Made by a program: the position numbers and the translations under genes. DNA of 8,216 nt, from NCBI GenBank assembly GCA_028679405.1, contig JAJRBP010000111.1, positions 1 through 8,216 of the forward strand, read 5' to 3'. Positions 1 through 6,163 of this stretch are shown piece after piece. This DNA comes from Methanoregulaceae archaeon. GTDB taxonomy: Archaea; Halobacteriota; Methanomicrobia; Methanomicrobiales; Methanospirillaceae. The notes beneath the pieces are model-generated. The model had not been told where the DNA came from. It saw only the letters and a program-made list of their open reading frames with translations, and ran no database searches. The first letter of the stretch is position 1, and each line of letters opens with the position of its first letter.

Positions 1-100
1 CTCCCGGAGTCGAACCGGGGACATCGCGGTAGCCGCGCAGTTACCTGAATCGGTAAACCATACTACAGCCGCGCACTCTACCAGGCTGAGTTAAGGCGGG
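1..100 (-). tRNA. tRNA-Tyr (anticodon GTA), intron-containing, 3' end cut by window start
   Basis: Read on the minus strand, the gene starts at 100 with acceptor strand CCCGCCT. A D-arm follows with stem ACTC/GAGT. The anticodon stem is CGCGG (73-69) with CCGCG (29-25), and the loop starts C-T-GTA-G with the anticodon at 66-64. A five-base variable loop and a T-arm with stem CCCGG/CCGGG and loop TTCGACT come next. The last two bases, AG, match the start of the expected AGGCGGG 3' acceptor strand, so five acceptor bases and the discriminator lie outside the window. The predicted C1-G72 pair is the known identity element of archaeal tRNA-Tyr. The anticodon loop is interrupted after position 37 by an intron. 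The tRNA type is secure; only the missing end is unseen. Confidence 0.93.
31..62 (-). other. Canonical archaeal tRNA intron at position 37/38 with bulge-helix-bulge motif
   Basis: This 32-nt insert lies between G37 (63) and A38 (30) of the tRNA. Folding by eye gives a bulge-helix-bulge. The central 4-bp helix pairs CUGU (68-65) with GCGG (36-33), using two G-U pairs. The 3-nt bulges are AG|U at the 5' site and CU|A at the 3' site, so both cuts fall where the archaeal splicing endonuclease EndA is known to act. An inner hairpin TTACC/GGTAA with a six-base loop (56-41) closes the intron. The bulge geometry supports the chosen boundaries independently of the tRNA fold. Confidence 0.85.
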
Positions 101-130
101 TATTGCGCTCATAATATAGGGAACGAGATG

Positions 131-138
131 CTATTAAA
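131..138 (-). promoter_or_regulatory. Candidate TATA box for tRNA-Tyr
   Basis: The minus strand reads TTTAATAG here, centred about 34 nt upstream of the tRNA 5' end. Transcription starting about 25 nt downstream would give a leader of roughly 9 nt. The same octamer occurs upstream of rpl15e. A closer AT-rich stretch (TATATTAT, 118-111) is too near the tRNA to place TBP properly. The call is by pattern only. Confidence 0.35.
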
Positions 139-180
139 CGTATCGCTATTCCGCTCAAATATCTCCGCTAACGGTTTCTT

Positions 181-190
181 TTTTATAATT
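181..190 (+). promoter_or_regulatory. Candidate TATA box for leuA
   Basis: A T-rich run leads into TTTTATAATT, the best archaeal TATA-like element in the divergent spacer. A start site about 25 nt downstream would fall near 210 and leave a 17-20 nt leader before the leuA start codons at 227 or 230. No clear Shine-Dalgarno sequence lies in that leader. The spacer (101-226) shows nothing else I can support. Confidence 0.4.
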
Positions 191-226
191 CAGAGTGCAA
201 ATGTTATGTGATGACTCGCAACACCA

Positions 227-1759
227 GTGATGCGGGCGATCGTCTTCTTTGTCGATAGCCACGCAAAGGAATCGATCACTGTTTTCGACACCACCCTGCG
301 TGATGGTGAACAGACACCCGGAATCTCGTTTAAATTCGAACAGAAACTTGAGATCGCACGACAGCTCTCTGATATTGGAGTGCATACCATCGAAGCAGGT
401 TTTCCTGCTTCCTCGTCCGCAGAGCTGGACATGGTCAAGGCCATCGCATCCCTCGGACTCGATGCGAAGATCTGCGGACTGGCACGGTCAAAGAAGGAAG
501 ATGTCGATGCCTGCCTCTCCGCAGGGGTGGATATGGTGCATGTCTTTATACCCACCTCCGATGTCCAGAGGACCCATACCATCAACAAGAGCCGCGAAGA
601 AGTCCTTACGATTACCAGTGACATCATCAGCTACGTCAGGGAGCACTGCGACCTCTGCATGTTCTCGGCCATGGATGCGACCAGGACCGATTGGGATTAC
701 CTGATCAGGGTCTTCCAGACAGCTGCAGAAGCAGGGGCTACCATCATCAACGTTCCGGACACCGTAGGGGTAATTACGCCGTCTGCGATGAAGCTCCTGA
801 TTACCAGGATCGGACGGGAGGTGGAATGCCCCATTGATGTGCATTGCCACAACGACTTCGGTCTCGCCGTAGCAAACACGATTTCCGCTGTCGAGGCAGG
901 CGCATCGCAGGTCCAGGTGACGGTGAACGGTCTTGGCGAGCGGGCGGGAAATGCAGATCTTGCCCAGACCGTAATGGTTATAGAATCGATTTACGGTTCC
1001 AGTACAGGGATTCGAAAGGAGCGCCTCGTTGAGACATCCCGTCTCGTCACCAGGTGCGGGGGTTTTGCCATCCCACCCACGCAGCCGGTTGTAGGGGAGA
1101 ATGCATTCTCCCACGAGAGCGGGATCCACTCCCACGGAGTGATCGCCTGCTCGGCGACATTCGAGCCCGGGATCATGACCCCCGAGATGGTCGGGCACCG
1201 CAGGCGTCTCACCCTGGGAAAGCATGTAGGCCGGCATGCTGTCCGCCAGATGCTCGTCGACGTGCATCTCGAACCGAGCGATAAGGAGCTCGATGCGATT
1301 GTCGAGAAGGTGAAAACAGTATCCAGCCGGGGAAAGAGGGTGACGGATGCGGACCTGTACGAGATCGCAGAGAGTGCGATGGGAATATCGACCAACGACA
1401 AGGTGATCGAACTCCTGGACCTGGCGATCATGACGGGTAACCATGCCATTCCGACCGCAAGTATCCGTGCAATTGTCCATGGGACAGAGCACGTGTTCTC
1501 GGCAACCGGAAATGGTCCTGTCGACGCTGCCCTCAAGGCGATTCTCGGAGTAATCCCATCCCCGGTCCAGTTGAAGGAGTTCAACATCGAGGCGATCTCC
1601 GGAGGTTCGGACGCACTCGGCCATGTCACCATCGCGGTCGAGGACCAGCACGGTCATGTTTTCGACGCGAGTGCGTCATCCGATGACATCGTCCTCGCAT
1701 CTGCAGAGGCGATGATCAATGCACTCAACCTCCTCAACAGGGTTGAAAAGATCGGCTGA
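227..1759 (+). CDS. leuA: 2-isopropylmalate synthase family protein (LeuA-type), with atypical active site
   Basis: LeuA condenses acetyl-CoA with 2-oxoisovalerate in the first committed step of leucine synthesis. The protein has 510 residues, the size expected for a catalytic TIM barrel plus a C-terminal allosteric domain. Visible motifs are the DTTLRDGEQTPG signature (21-32, with catalytic Arg25 and metal ligand Asp26), the metal-binding HCHND (206-210), NGLGERAGN (234-242) and the His-rich GENAFSHESGIHSHG (290-304). Residues from about 385 to the end form the LeuA dimerisation and regulatory domain. That length argues against AksA (homocitrate synthase, about 400 residues). CimA (citramalate synthase) shares the architecture, but the EAGF, INVPDTVG and ESGIHSHG stretches fit LeuA better. 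Residue 149 is Met where the family has a catalytic Glu (usual FSAED), so activity and exact substrate are uncertain. The start is GTG 227 or ATG 230; an in-frame stop at 212 excludes longer forms. It converges on pfdB. Confidence 0.9.
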   Translation: MMRAIVFFVDSHAKESITVFDTTLRDGEQTPGISFKFEQKLEIARQLSDIGVHTIEAGFPASSSAELDMVKAIASLGLDAKICGLARSKKEDVDACLSAGVDMVHVFIPTSDVQRTHTINKSREEVLTITSDIISYVREHCDLCMFSAMDATRTDWDYLIRVFQTAAEAGATIINVPDTVGVITPSAMKLLITRIGREVECPIDVHCHNDFGLAVANTISAVEAGASQVQVTVNGLGERAGNADLAQTVMVIESIYGSSTGIRKERLVETSRLVTRCGGFAIPPTQPVVGENAFSHESGIHSHGVIACSATFEPGIMTPEMVGHRRRLTLGKHVGRHAVRQMLVDVHLEPSDKELDAIVEKVKTVSSRGKRVTDADLYEIAESAMGISTNDKVIELLDLAIMTGNHAIPTASIRAIVHGTEHVFSATGNGPVDAALKAILGVIPSPVQLKEFNIEAISGGSDALGHVTIAVEDQHGHVFDASASSDDIVLASAEAMINALNLLNRVEKIG

Positions 1760-1774
1760 AAAAAGAAAGAAGGA
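1759..1774 (-). terminator. Pyrimidine/T-rich terminator after pfdB
   Basis: Past the pfdB stop the minus strand reads CCTTCTTTCTTTTTTC. T-rich tracts of this kind end archaeal transcription without needing a hairpin. The tract begins inside the 26-bp gap and touches the last base of the leuA stop codon. It would close the long minus-strand superoperon. Confidence 0.5.
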
Positions 1775-1782
1775 CGAAAAGG

Positions 1783-1787
1783 TTTTT
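1783..1787 (+). terminator. Oligo-T terminator candidate for leuA
   Basis: A run of five T on the plus strand begins 24 nt past the leuA stop, preceded by GG. It overlaps the pfdB stop codon (TAA on the minus strand), so the two converging genes have almost no shared untranslated DNA. It is weak as a single T5 run. Confidence 0.35.
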
Positions 1788-2145
1788 AGGATGCACTTGG
1801 GGCCGGCCCCTCAAGTGCCTGTTTGATCGAAGACTGCAGCTGCTCGAATTTGCCCTGAAGCATCGTTTCCTGCTTCTCAAGCGATTTAATCCGTAATTCC
1901 AGGGTCTCGATCTTCTCAGTAAGATTCCCGGTCACCGCATCCTTCTTCTTCTGCATCATCACAGTGCCGACACTCATAAAAACAACTCCGTCATCGGGGA
2001 GATCTGAAAGCTCCTCAATGGCTCTTTTAGCCTCCCGGACTGCCATTTCATATTGTGCCTTCTGTCCGGCCACGGTCTGGAGCTGAGTCTGTATCTGCTG
2101 GAGCATGGCGACCTGGTTCTGGATTTTTGGTGAGATCTTATTCAT
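1786..2145 (-). CDS. pfdB: Prefoldin subunit beta
   Basis: Archaeal prefoldin is a cytosolic hexamer of two alpha and four beta subunits. It captures unfolded polypeptides with its coiled-coil tentacles and passes them to the thermosome. This 119-residue protein has the beta layout: an N-terminal helix rich in Gln/Leu heptads (residues 5-45), a short beta-hairpin segment around residues 48-68 (LPDDGVVFMSVGTVMMQ), and a C-terminal helix with heptads (70-112). The length is normal for the family. The start codon overlaps the end of pcc1 by 8 nt, which suggests translational coupling. It is the last gene of the superoperon and is followed by T-rich terminators. The pcc1-pfdB neighbourhood is common in Euryarchaeota. 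Confidence 0.95.
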   Translation of the reverse strand: MNKISPKIQNQVAMLQQIQTQLQTVAGQKAQYEMAVREAKRAIEELSDLPDDGVVFMSVGTVMMQKKKDAVTGNLTEKIETLELRIKSLEKQETMLQGKFEQLQSSIKQALEGPAPSAS

Positions 2146-2419
2146 AGGTAGTAATTCCTCCCGATTTTATTAATTCCTTCATATCTTCTGCAATACTGAC
2201 GAGCCTCAACCAAAGGTTCAGGGAAGCGCGGAGCGCCGGGATGTCGGCAGCATACACACGCAGGACGAGAATATCCGGGGTTTCAAGCCAGCATTCAGCT
2301 TTAGACCGGCTATGACTTTCATCGGCGAGCTCCGGCTCGATAGAACGGTAGATATGACCTGCACTGCCGGATCTGAATCGGAAAAGAGCCACATGCCTCA
2401 TCGTCTGATGTTTGGTCAT
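2138..2419 (-). CDS. pcc1: KEOPS complex subunit Pcc1
   Basis: Pcc1 is the small dimerisation subunit of KEOPS, which with Kae1, Bud32 and Cgi121 transfers the threonylcarbamoyl group to A37 of ANN-decoding tRNAs (t6A). The 93-residue protein fits the family's small alpha/beta fold. Matching stretches are IYRSIEPEL (24-32), the acidic and Arg/Ser-rich turn, a strand at 50-55 (ILVLRV), and the conserved C-terminal helix with ALRASLNLWLRL (62-73). ATG 2419 is chosen because GGAGTGG (2435-2429) lies 9 nt upstream. An internal ATG six codons later (2401) would give 87 residues and is possible, since the conserved part begins near there. The gene lies between rpoP and pfdB, as in other archaea. 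Confidence 0.9.
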   Translation of the reverse strand: MTKHQTMRHVALFRFRSGSAGHIYRSIEPELADESHSRSKAECWLETPDILVLRVYAADIPALRASLNLWLRLVSIAEDMKELIKSGGITTYE

Positions 2420-2440
2420 TTCTCAAAACCACTCCGGAGA

Positions 2441-2456
2441 TACAGAAAAATATTAG
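2441..2456 (-). promoter_or_regulatory. AT-rich element between rpoP and pcc1 (internal promoter or weak terminator)
   Basis: The 51-bp gap between rpoP and pcc1 is unusually long for this cluster and contains CTAATATTTTTCTG on the minus strand. The TAATATTTT part could act as a TATA box, giving a near-leaderless pcc1 message. The T5 run (2450-2446) could equally terminate part of the upstream transcript. The sequence alone does not decide between them. Confidence 0.25.
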
Positions 2457-2470
2457 AGATTTACCCGTTT

Positions 2471-2605
2471 CTAACGAGCTTTAAGGTCCTTGATTGCAGC
2501 ACCGCGTTCCTTGAAAAGAATCCTGTGACCGCAGTACGGGCACCGGACGTTCTGGTCAATCTCAACTTTCTGTTTGCAGCGGGCGCATTTGTAGCCGCCA
2601 GTCAC
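2471..2605 (-). CDS. rpoP: DNA-directed RNA polymerase subunit P (Rpo12)
   Basis: This tiny 44-residue gene encodes the archaeal counterpart of eukaryotic Rpb12, a zinc-ribbon subunit that helps assemble the Rpo3/Rpo10/Rpo11 platform of RNA polymerase. The translation shows a zinc ribbon with Cys7-x2-Cys10 (CARC) and Cys22-x2-Cys25 (CPYC), followed by the family's basic tail, [10 protein letters not shown], and ends LKAR. The length is typical. It starts with GTG, supported by a strong AGGAGG (2620-2615) nine bases upstream. That Shine-Dalgarno site lies within the end of rpl37ae, whose stop codon is only 4 nt before the GTG, so the two are likely co-translated. The placement after L37Ae is conserved in archaea. 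Confidence 0.95.
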   Translation of the reverse strand: MTGGYKCARCKQKVEIDQNVRCPYCGHRILFKERGAAIKDLKAR

Positions 2606-2609
2606 CGGC

Positions 2610-2900
2610 CTAAACCTCCTTCTGGAGAGCGCGCTCGATCGTCCTCAGCGCAATCTTCTGAACAGGCGTCATCGGGACATAAGCTCCTCCGGCGAACTTG
2701 AATCCACACTTCTTGCAGAGCCAGATCCCGGTCCCTTTCCGCCTTACGGAGTTCATATCGCATTTCGGACACCGGTGGGCTGCCTTGGAGATCTTCTCCA
2801 TCTCCGCAACTCTTTTCCGGACGAACCTTCCATATCGTGGGCCGAATCGCCCCGCACTCCCTGTAACCTTTCCTTTTGCGCTCAGATTCTGTCTGCTCAT
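2610..2900 (-). CDS. rpl37ae: 50S ribosomal protein L37Ae
   Basis: L37Ae (eL43) is a small zinc-binding protein of the large ribosomal subunit found in archaea and eukaryotes. The 96-residue product carries the family hallmark [12 protein letters not shown] (14-25). A zinc finger follows, with Cys44-x2-Cys47 (CPKC) and Cys62-x2-Cys65 (CKKC), and then the conserved FAGGAYVP (69-76). ATG 2900 is chosen over a TTG at 2918 because GAGGGGTG (2916-2909) sits 8 nt upstream of the ATG and would lie inside the longer frame. Gene order SBDS-L37Ae-RpoP is the expected one, except that exosome genes are missing upstream. The call is secure. Confidence 0.96.
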   Translation of the reverse strand: MSRQNLSAKGKVTGSAGRFGPRYGRFVRKRVAEMEKISKAAHRCPKCDMNSVRRKGTGIWLCKKCGFKFAGGAYVPMTPVQKIALRTIERALQKEV

Positions 2901-2946
2901 GGACGCGACACCCCTCAAATATGTCTTAGACTATTTGTTACCCGCC

Positions 2947-3651
2947 CTAATATATTTGATTGAGGATTCTGACCTCCCCTTCCCCCTTGGTGATCCGGTT
3001 GATCAATTCGTAGAAATCGCTCTGAATTCCTGCAGGGATACGGACCACACATATCCAGGATCCATTCTTCTGCCACTCCTCCTTCTCGATAGTTGCTGCA
3101 GCCTGGATCTCGCGGTATGCCCGGGGAGCATGATCTGCCGGGATCTTCACGGCAATCCGAAGTTCCTCGAACCTTATGGGAAGAATTGGGCGAAGTGCTT
3201 TGACCGTCTCTTTTACCAGTTCATCGACCGATTTGAAGAGATCGATGTTTACCCTTGTTTCCTCCATTGCCATCTCGATCCGCTGGGGAGGGTGGGGCAG
3301 GTTTGTCTGCGGATTAATCGCGTTCCGTGCGATAAAGGCGATCACCTGCCTTCGTTTCTCGGCGATCATCCTCCTGCGCTGGTCTGCGGTAAGATGGATC
3401 TCCCCCTTCTCGATGATCCGGCGGGCAATGGTTGGAAAATCGGTCGTATGAAATACCTTCATAAGCGCTTCTTCAGATGCCCTGGTTCCATGAGAAGAGT
3501 TTGAGAAGATCTGGACTGCAGCGACGACATCGTCAAGGTCTGTCGTGCTGCCTTCCCGAACCTCTACCGCTCTGTCCGGATCGACCAGAAGCTCGAATTT
3601 TTCTCCATGGCTCTCGAGCCGCGCTACCACCGCCTGGTCAAGTGGTATCAT
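2947..3651 (-). CDS. sdo1: Ribosome assembly factor SBDS (Sdo1)
   Basis: SBDS proteins mature the large ribosomal subunit. In eukaryotes SBDS works with EFL1 to release the anti-association factor Tif6/eIF6, and the archaeal protein is thought to act on aIF6. The 234-residue length matches archaeal members. The N-terminal FYSH domain covers about 1-95 and ends with the hallmark GEIHLTADQR (83-92). The helical domain II covers about 100-160 and opens with NPQTNLPHPPQRIE (113-126), the conserved Pro/His linker. The C-terminal ferredoxin-like domain III runs from about 163 to the end. ATG 3651 follows the psmA stop by 16 nt, with a modest CCGGAG upstream. It lies directly between psmA and rpl37ae; usually exosome genes follow it. 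Confidence 0.95.
   Translation of the reverse strand: MIPLDQAVVARLESHGEKFELLVDPDRAVEVREGSTTDLDDVVAAVQIFSNSSHGTRASEEALMKVFHTTDFPTIARRIIEKGEIHLTADQRRRMIAEKRRQVIAFIARNAINPQTNLPHPPQRIEMAMEETRVNIDLFKSVDELVKETVKALRPILPIRFEELRIAVKIPADHAPRAYREIQAAATIEKEEWQKNGSWICVVRIPAGIQSDFYELINRITKGEGEVRILNQIY
2949..2956 (-). promoter_or_regulatory. Possible internal TATA box for rpl37ae-rpoP
   Basis: The minus strand reads ATATATTA at the very end of the SBDS reading frame. A start about 25 nt downstream, near 2928, would give a leader of about 28 nt holding the L37Ae Shine-Dalgarno site. The 46-bp gap is one of the longer ones in the cluster, so an internal start is plausible but untested. Confidence 0.3.
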
Positions 3652-3667
3652 CTCAACCGCTCCGGTA

Positions 3668-4390
3668 TTACTTCTCGAATTTCTCCACGTAACTTGCGAC
3701 CTCTTCCTTGCTCATCTTGGAAAAGATCGCCTTTTCTGTCCGGATATATCCGATCTCGACCGTGTTGACATCGAATTTTCCTTCGGTTGCATCGTGAAGG
3801 GCTTTTAAGCCAAGGAGGATCGATTCATCCATGGTCGAGTCGTACTTATAGTCCTCTTCGAAGAGTTTCATCGCTGCCGGCCGGCCTATCCCGATTCCCG
3901 TCGCTTTGTATTCAAGGAGTGTCCCCGAAGGATCAGTCTCAAAAAGCCTGCCTTCTCCCTCACTCACTCCGGCGATCAGCAGTGCAGTGCCGTAAGGTCT
4001 TGCTCCTCCGAACTGGGTATAGGTCTGCATGTGATCGCACAGGCGTTTCGCCAGCGCCTCGACATCTATCCGCTCATCGTAGGTCACACGGTTGATCTGA
4101 CTTTCAACGCGGGCCCTGTCTACAAGAGAACGGGCATCCCCGACGAGCCCCGATGATGCCACACCGATATGCTCGTCGATCTTGTAGATCTTCTCGATGG
4201 AAGATGCTTCGAGCAATCGGGAACTAACCCTTTTATCGACGATAAGGACCACGCCCTCGGCGCATTTGATCCCGACCGCGGTCGTGCCCCTTTTTACCGC
4301 TTCTCTGGCATATTCAACCTGATACAGCCGGCCGTCCGGGCTGAATACAGTTATTGCCCGGTCGTATCCCATCTGGTATTGTGGTTGCAT
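3668..4390 (-). CDS. psmA: Proteasome subunit alpha
   Basis: PsmA forms the two outer seven-membered rings of the archaeal 20S proteasome. It gates substrate entry and docks AAA+ unfoldases such as PAN. The 240-residue protein has the gate motif YDR (9-11) in MGYDRAITVFSPDGR, then QVEYAREAVKRG (24-35), which includes the alpha-subunit signature. IVDKRVSSRLLE (50-61) and the GIGIGR turn (165-170) also match. The N-terminus has no processed Thr, as expected for alpha. ATG 4390 is supported by GAGGAG (4401-4396) five bases upstream. That site and the start codon lie inside the rnp2 reading frame, which overlaps psmA by 40 nt. The beta subunit gene is not in this window. Confidence 0.97.
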   Translation of the reverse strand: MQPQYQMGYDRAITVFSPDGRLYQVEYAREAVKRGTTAVGIKCAEGVVLIVDKRVSSRLLEASSIEKIYKIDEHIGVASSGLVGDARSLVDRARVESQINRVTYDERIDVEALAKRLCDHMQTYTQFGGARPYGTALLIAGVSEGEGRLFETDPSGTLLEYKATGIGIGRPAAMKLFEEDYKYDSTMDESILLGLKALHDATEGKFDVNTVEIGYIRTEKAIFSKMSKEEVASYVEKFEK

Positions 4391-4866
4391 TCTGTCTCCT
4401 CGATATCCATTGTTGTGAGGAACAATAGCTCGCGGTTTTTAAATCCTTTTTCAAAGAGATCAATCTTCACCCCGTGCCGGTGGGATACATGACAGGACTC
4501 GCCATTAATCGAAATATCTTCATCACAGGACTCCTGATCGGGGGGGATCTTCTCCTTTAAGGATCGTATCGTGCCGGAAATTTTCTGGGTACGGACGACC
4601 AGACGACGGCTTCCCACCGCGCAAACAGTGGATAACGCAATCATGAGGTCCTGTTCCATTCCCCGCCTGCACCTGAGGATTGCATACGGTCCCGCAGAAT
4701 ACACAACGGCCATATGGATCCGGGCCGCGCCCAGGTCACCGAAAATGGAAGTAACCGAATCGAGCAGTGTCGTATAGAGAACTTTCGGATCGGCAGGTAT
4801 CTCCGGGACAAGCCGTACCAGGATATATCTCCTTTTCTCCCTCATTGTCGGAGGCCGGGGTTTCAT
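4351..4866 (-). CDS. rnp2: Ribonuclease P protein component 2 (Pop5), with C-terminal extension
   Basis: Pop5 pairs with Rpp30 and activates the catalytic RNA of archaeal RNase P, which removes 5' leaders from pre-tRNA. Residues 8-107 match the Pop5 fold: the opening MREKRRYILVRLV, a helix at about 28-45, the VVYSAGPYAILRCRRG segment (54-69) and VRTQKISGTIRSLKEKI (91-107). The remaining 64 residues form an extension not typical of the family that I cannot assign; part reads GVKIDLFEKGFKNRELLFLT (132-151). The reading frame runs 40 nt into psmA. ATG 4866 is chosen because GAGGTGG (4877-4871) is four bases upstream. It overlaps the rnp3 stop by 4 nt (ATGA), so translation of the two RNase P proteins is probably coupled. 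Confidence 0.9.
   Translation of the reverse strand: MKPRPPTMREKRRYILVRLVPEIPADPKVLYTTLLDSVTSIFGDLGAARIHMAVVYSAGPYAILRCRRGMEQDLMIALSTVCAVGSRRLVVRTQKISGTIRSLKEKIPPDQESCDEDISINGESCHVSHRHGVKIDLFEKGFKNRELLFLTTMDIEETECNHNTRWDTTGQ
4436..4443 (-). promoter_or_regulatory. Candidate internal TATA box for psmA within rnp2
   Basis: The minus strand reads AAAGGATTTAAAAACC, which looks like a purine-rich BRE followed by TTTAAAAA. A start about 25 nt downstream, near 4415, would give psmA a leader of about 25 nt with its GAGGAG site. This could let the proteasome gene be expressed separately from the RNase P genes. It lies in coding sequence, so it may be chance. Confidence 0.35.
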
Positions 4867-5504
4867 GAGACCACCTCAACCAGCGGGCGTGGTTTCAGGA
4901 TCCTGGCCACGGATGAAAGGGCATGCGATGCCCCGGACTCGTTCATTCCGAACAATGAGCACAGGGCAATCATTTCAGCAGGGGAACGCTGGTCGAGGAT
5001 TGAGGTTGCTCCGCTGGAGAGTGTGATATCGAACCCAAATCGCTCCTGGAGTCGAATGACATCGTAATAACGCTCGAGAACTCTCTGTCTCTGGACCCCC
5101 CTGAAGTGTATGATCGGATAGAGGTCAATATCGATCGCAACTGATTTGTCCGTAGCTATCCTGGCTGATACATGGTCGAATGAGTGCCGGTCAGTTACGT
5201 ATACATTCCTGAGGACCCGCACCCCCTTCATGCCAAGCGCAGCCCTGTTGAATGTGGTATCCCCGGCATTTACCAGGACAATCATACCTTCCCGGTTCGA
5301 CCTTTTCAGGGCCTGGCCCAGCGCGGATATTGTTCTTACGTTGATAATAATCCCGGGGATTACATGGAAATCGCCCGTTGAAAAGCCGGGATGATCTATC
5401 GCGACCATGCTGTCGAATCCAAGCATCTTCGCCTCGAGTGCCATTCTCATCGTTGAGGAATCCCCGTGAGGATAGGGAAATACGCAGGCGTCAGTCGCGT
5501 TCAT
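4863..5504 (-). CDS. rnp3: Ribonuclease P protein component 3 (Rpp30)
   Basis: Rpp30 is the PHP-like TIM-barrel subunit of archaeal and eukaryotic RNase P and forms a heterotetramer with Pop5. The 213-residue length is typical. Family features include the N-terminal TDACVFPYPHGDSS (4-17), the MLGFDSMVAIDH strand-turn (27-38), VDIDLYP-like AIDIDLYPII (123-132), and the later FDITLSSGA (158-166) found in archaeal members. It starts 21 nt past the rpl15e stop with no strong Shine-Dalgarno sequence and ends by overlapping rnp2 by 4 nt. The rnp3-rnp2-psmA order is part of the conserved archaeal superoperon. Confidence 0.94.
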   Translation of the reverse strand: MNATDACVFPYPHGDSSTMRMALEAKMLGFDSMVAIDHPGFSTGDFHVIPGIIINVRTISALGQALKRSNREGMIVLVNAGDTTFNRAALGMKGVRVLRNVYVTDRHSFDHVSARIATDKSVAIDIDLYPIIHFRGVQRQRVLERYYDVIRLQERFGFDITLSSGATSILDQRSPAEMIALCSLFGMNESGASHALSSVARILKPRPLVEVVS

Positions 5505-5525
5505 CAGAAAGAAATGATTGAGGAA

Positions 5526-6116
5526 TTATTTGCCAAGGTTTCCATGGGATCGGATACTCGGGCGCGTCTTTTCTGTCCCGATTCCCCGGCTCCTCATCCC
5601 ACGACCCTTTCTTCCGGCACTGGTCTTCCCGCGTTCTGCCCTTCCCCTCTGGCCTGGTCTCCCTACCCAGCTGAGAACCGGGTCACTACGGATAACAGGG
5701 TGATGCCCGTCCACCAGTATGACCTCGAACCATTTTTGCTTCCCGTCCTCTCCGACCCAGTAGGAGTTCAGCACTTCCATGTTCGGGTATTTTCGTGAGG
5801 CTCTCTCTTCTGCCATTCGCTGGAGGCTCTTCGCAGCGGTCATCCGGCTTACGCCCATCCTTGCAGAACGGCGTGCACGGACATAACGCGACCTTCTCCT
5901 GCCCCCTCTCCTTATCTTCACCCGTACGACGGCAATTCCCTGTTTTGCCTTATATCCAAGGGTACGGGCGCGGTCGATCCGGGTCGGGCGCTCGAGTCTG
6001 ACAATACTTCCCTCTCGCCGCCAGTTCTGCATCCTCTCCCACTGGAGGGCTGATACCTGGGACTCGTCAGGTTTTTTCCACGCATCCCTGACGTATGCGT
6101 ACATCGATTTTGACAT
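5526..6116 (-). CDS. rpl15e: 50S ribosomal protein L15e
   Basis: L15e (eL15) is a highly basic large-subunit protein shared by archaea and eukaryotes. The 196-residue product matches along its whole length: [16 protein letters not shown] (1-16), [20 protein letters not shown] (40-59), the Arg-rich [10 protein letters not shown] (69-78), the [20 protein letters not shown] stretch (117-136) and a Gly/Arg/Lys-rich tail that threads into rRNA. AGGTGA lies 8 nt upstream of ATG 6116. It is the first gene of the minus-strand superoperon after the 112-bp spacer, next to the RNase P genes as in many archaea. Confidence 0.96.
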   Translation of the reverse strand: MSKSMYAYVRDAWKKPDESQVSALQWERMQNWRREGSIVRLERPTRIDRARTLGYKAKQGIAVVRVKIRRGGRRRSRYVRARRSARMGVSRMTAAKSLQRMAEERASRKYPNMEVLNSYWVGEDGKQKWFEVILVDGHHPVIRSDPVLSWVGRPGQRGRAERGKTSAGRKGRGMRSRGIGTEKTRPSIRSHGNLGK

Positions 6117-6163
6117 GGGTCAATTCACCTGCAGGTTCGGCATCTTCATGCCACATTCCTTCA

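Noticed and set aside
488..1657. 389-residue open frame antisense to leuA
   Set aside because: It lies wholly opposite a well-conserved gene, its translation resembles no family, and long antisense frames are common in GC-rich, codon-biased DNA.
2901..2918. TTG-initiated six-residue extension of L37Ae
   Set aside because: It would place the Shine-Dalgarno site GAGGGGTG inside the coding sequence; ATG 2900 has the correct spacing and the family N-terminus.
2698..3504. 268-residue plus-strand frame opposite SBDS and rpl37ae
   Set aside because: Both genes beneath it are clear family members; the frame spans two genes and a spacer and shows no recognisable domain.
4391..4545. Frameshift joining Pop5 to a second protein
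   Set aside because: The frame is continuous and I recognise no separate domain in another frame, so I treat the extension as part of Pop5 and list it as a finding instead.
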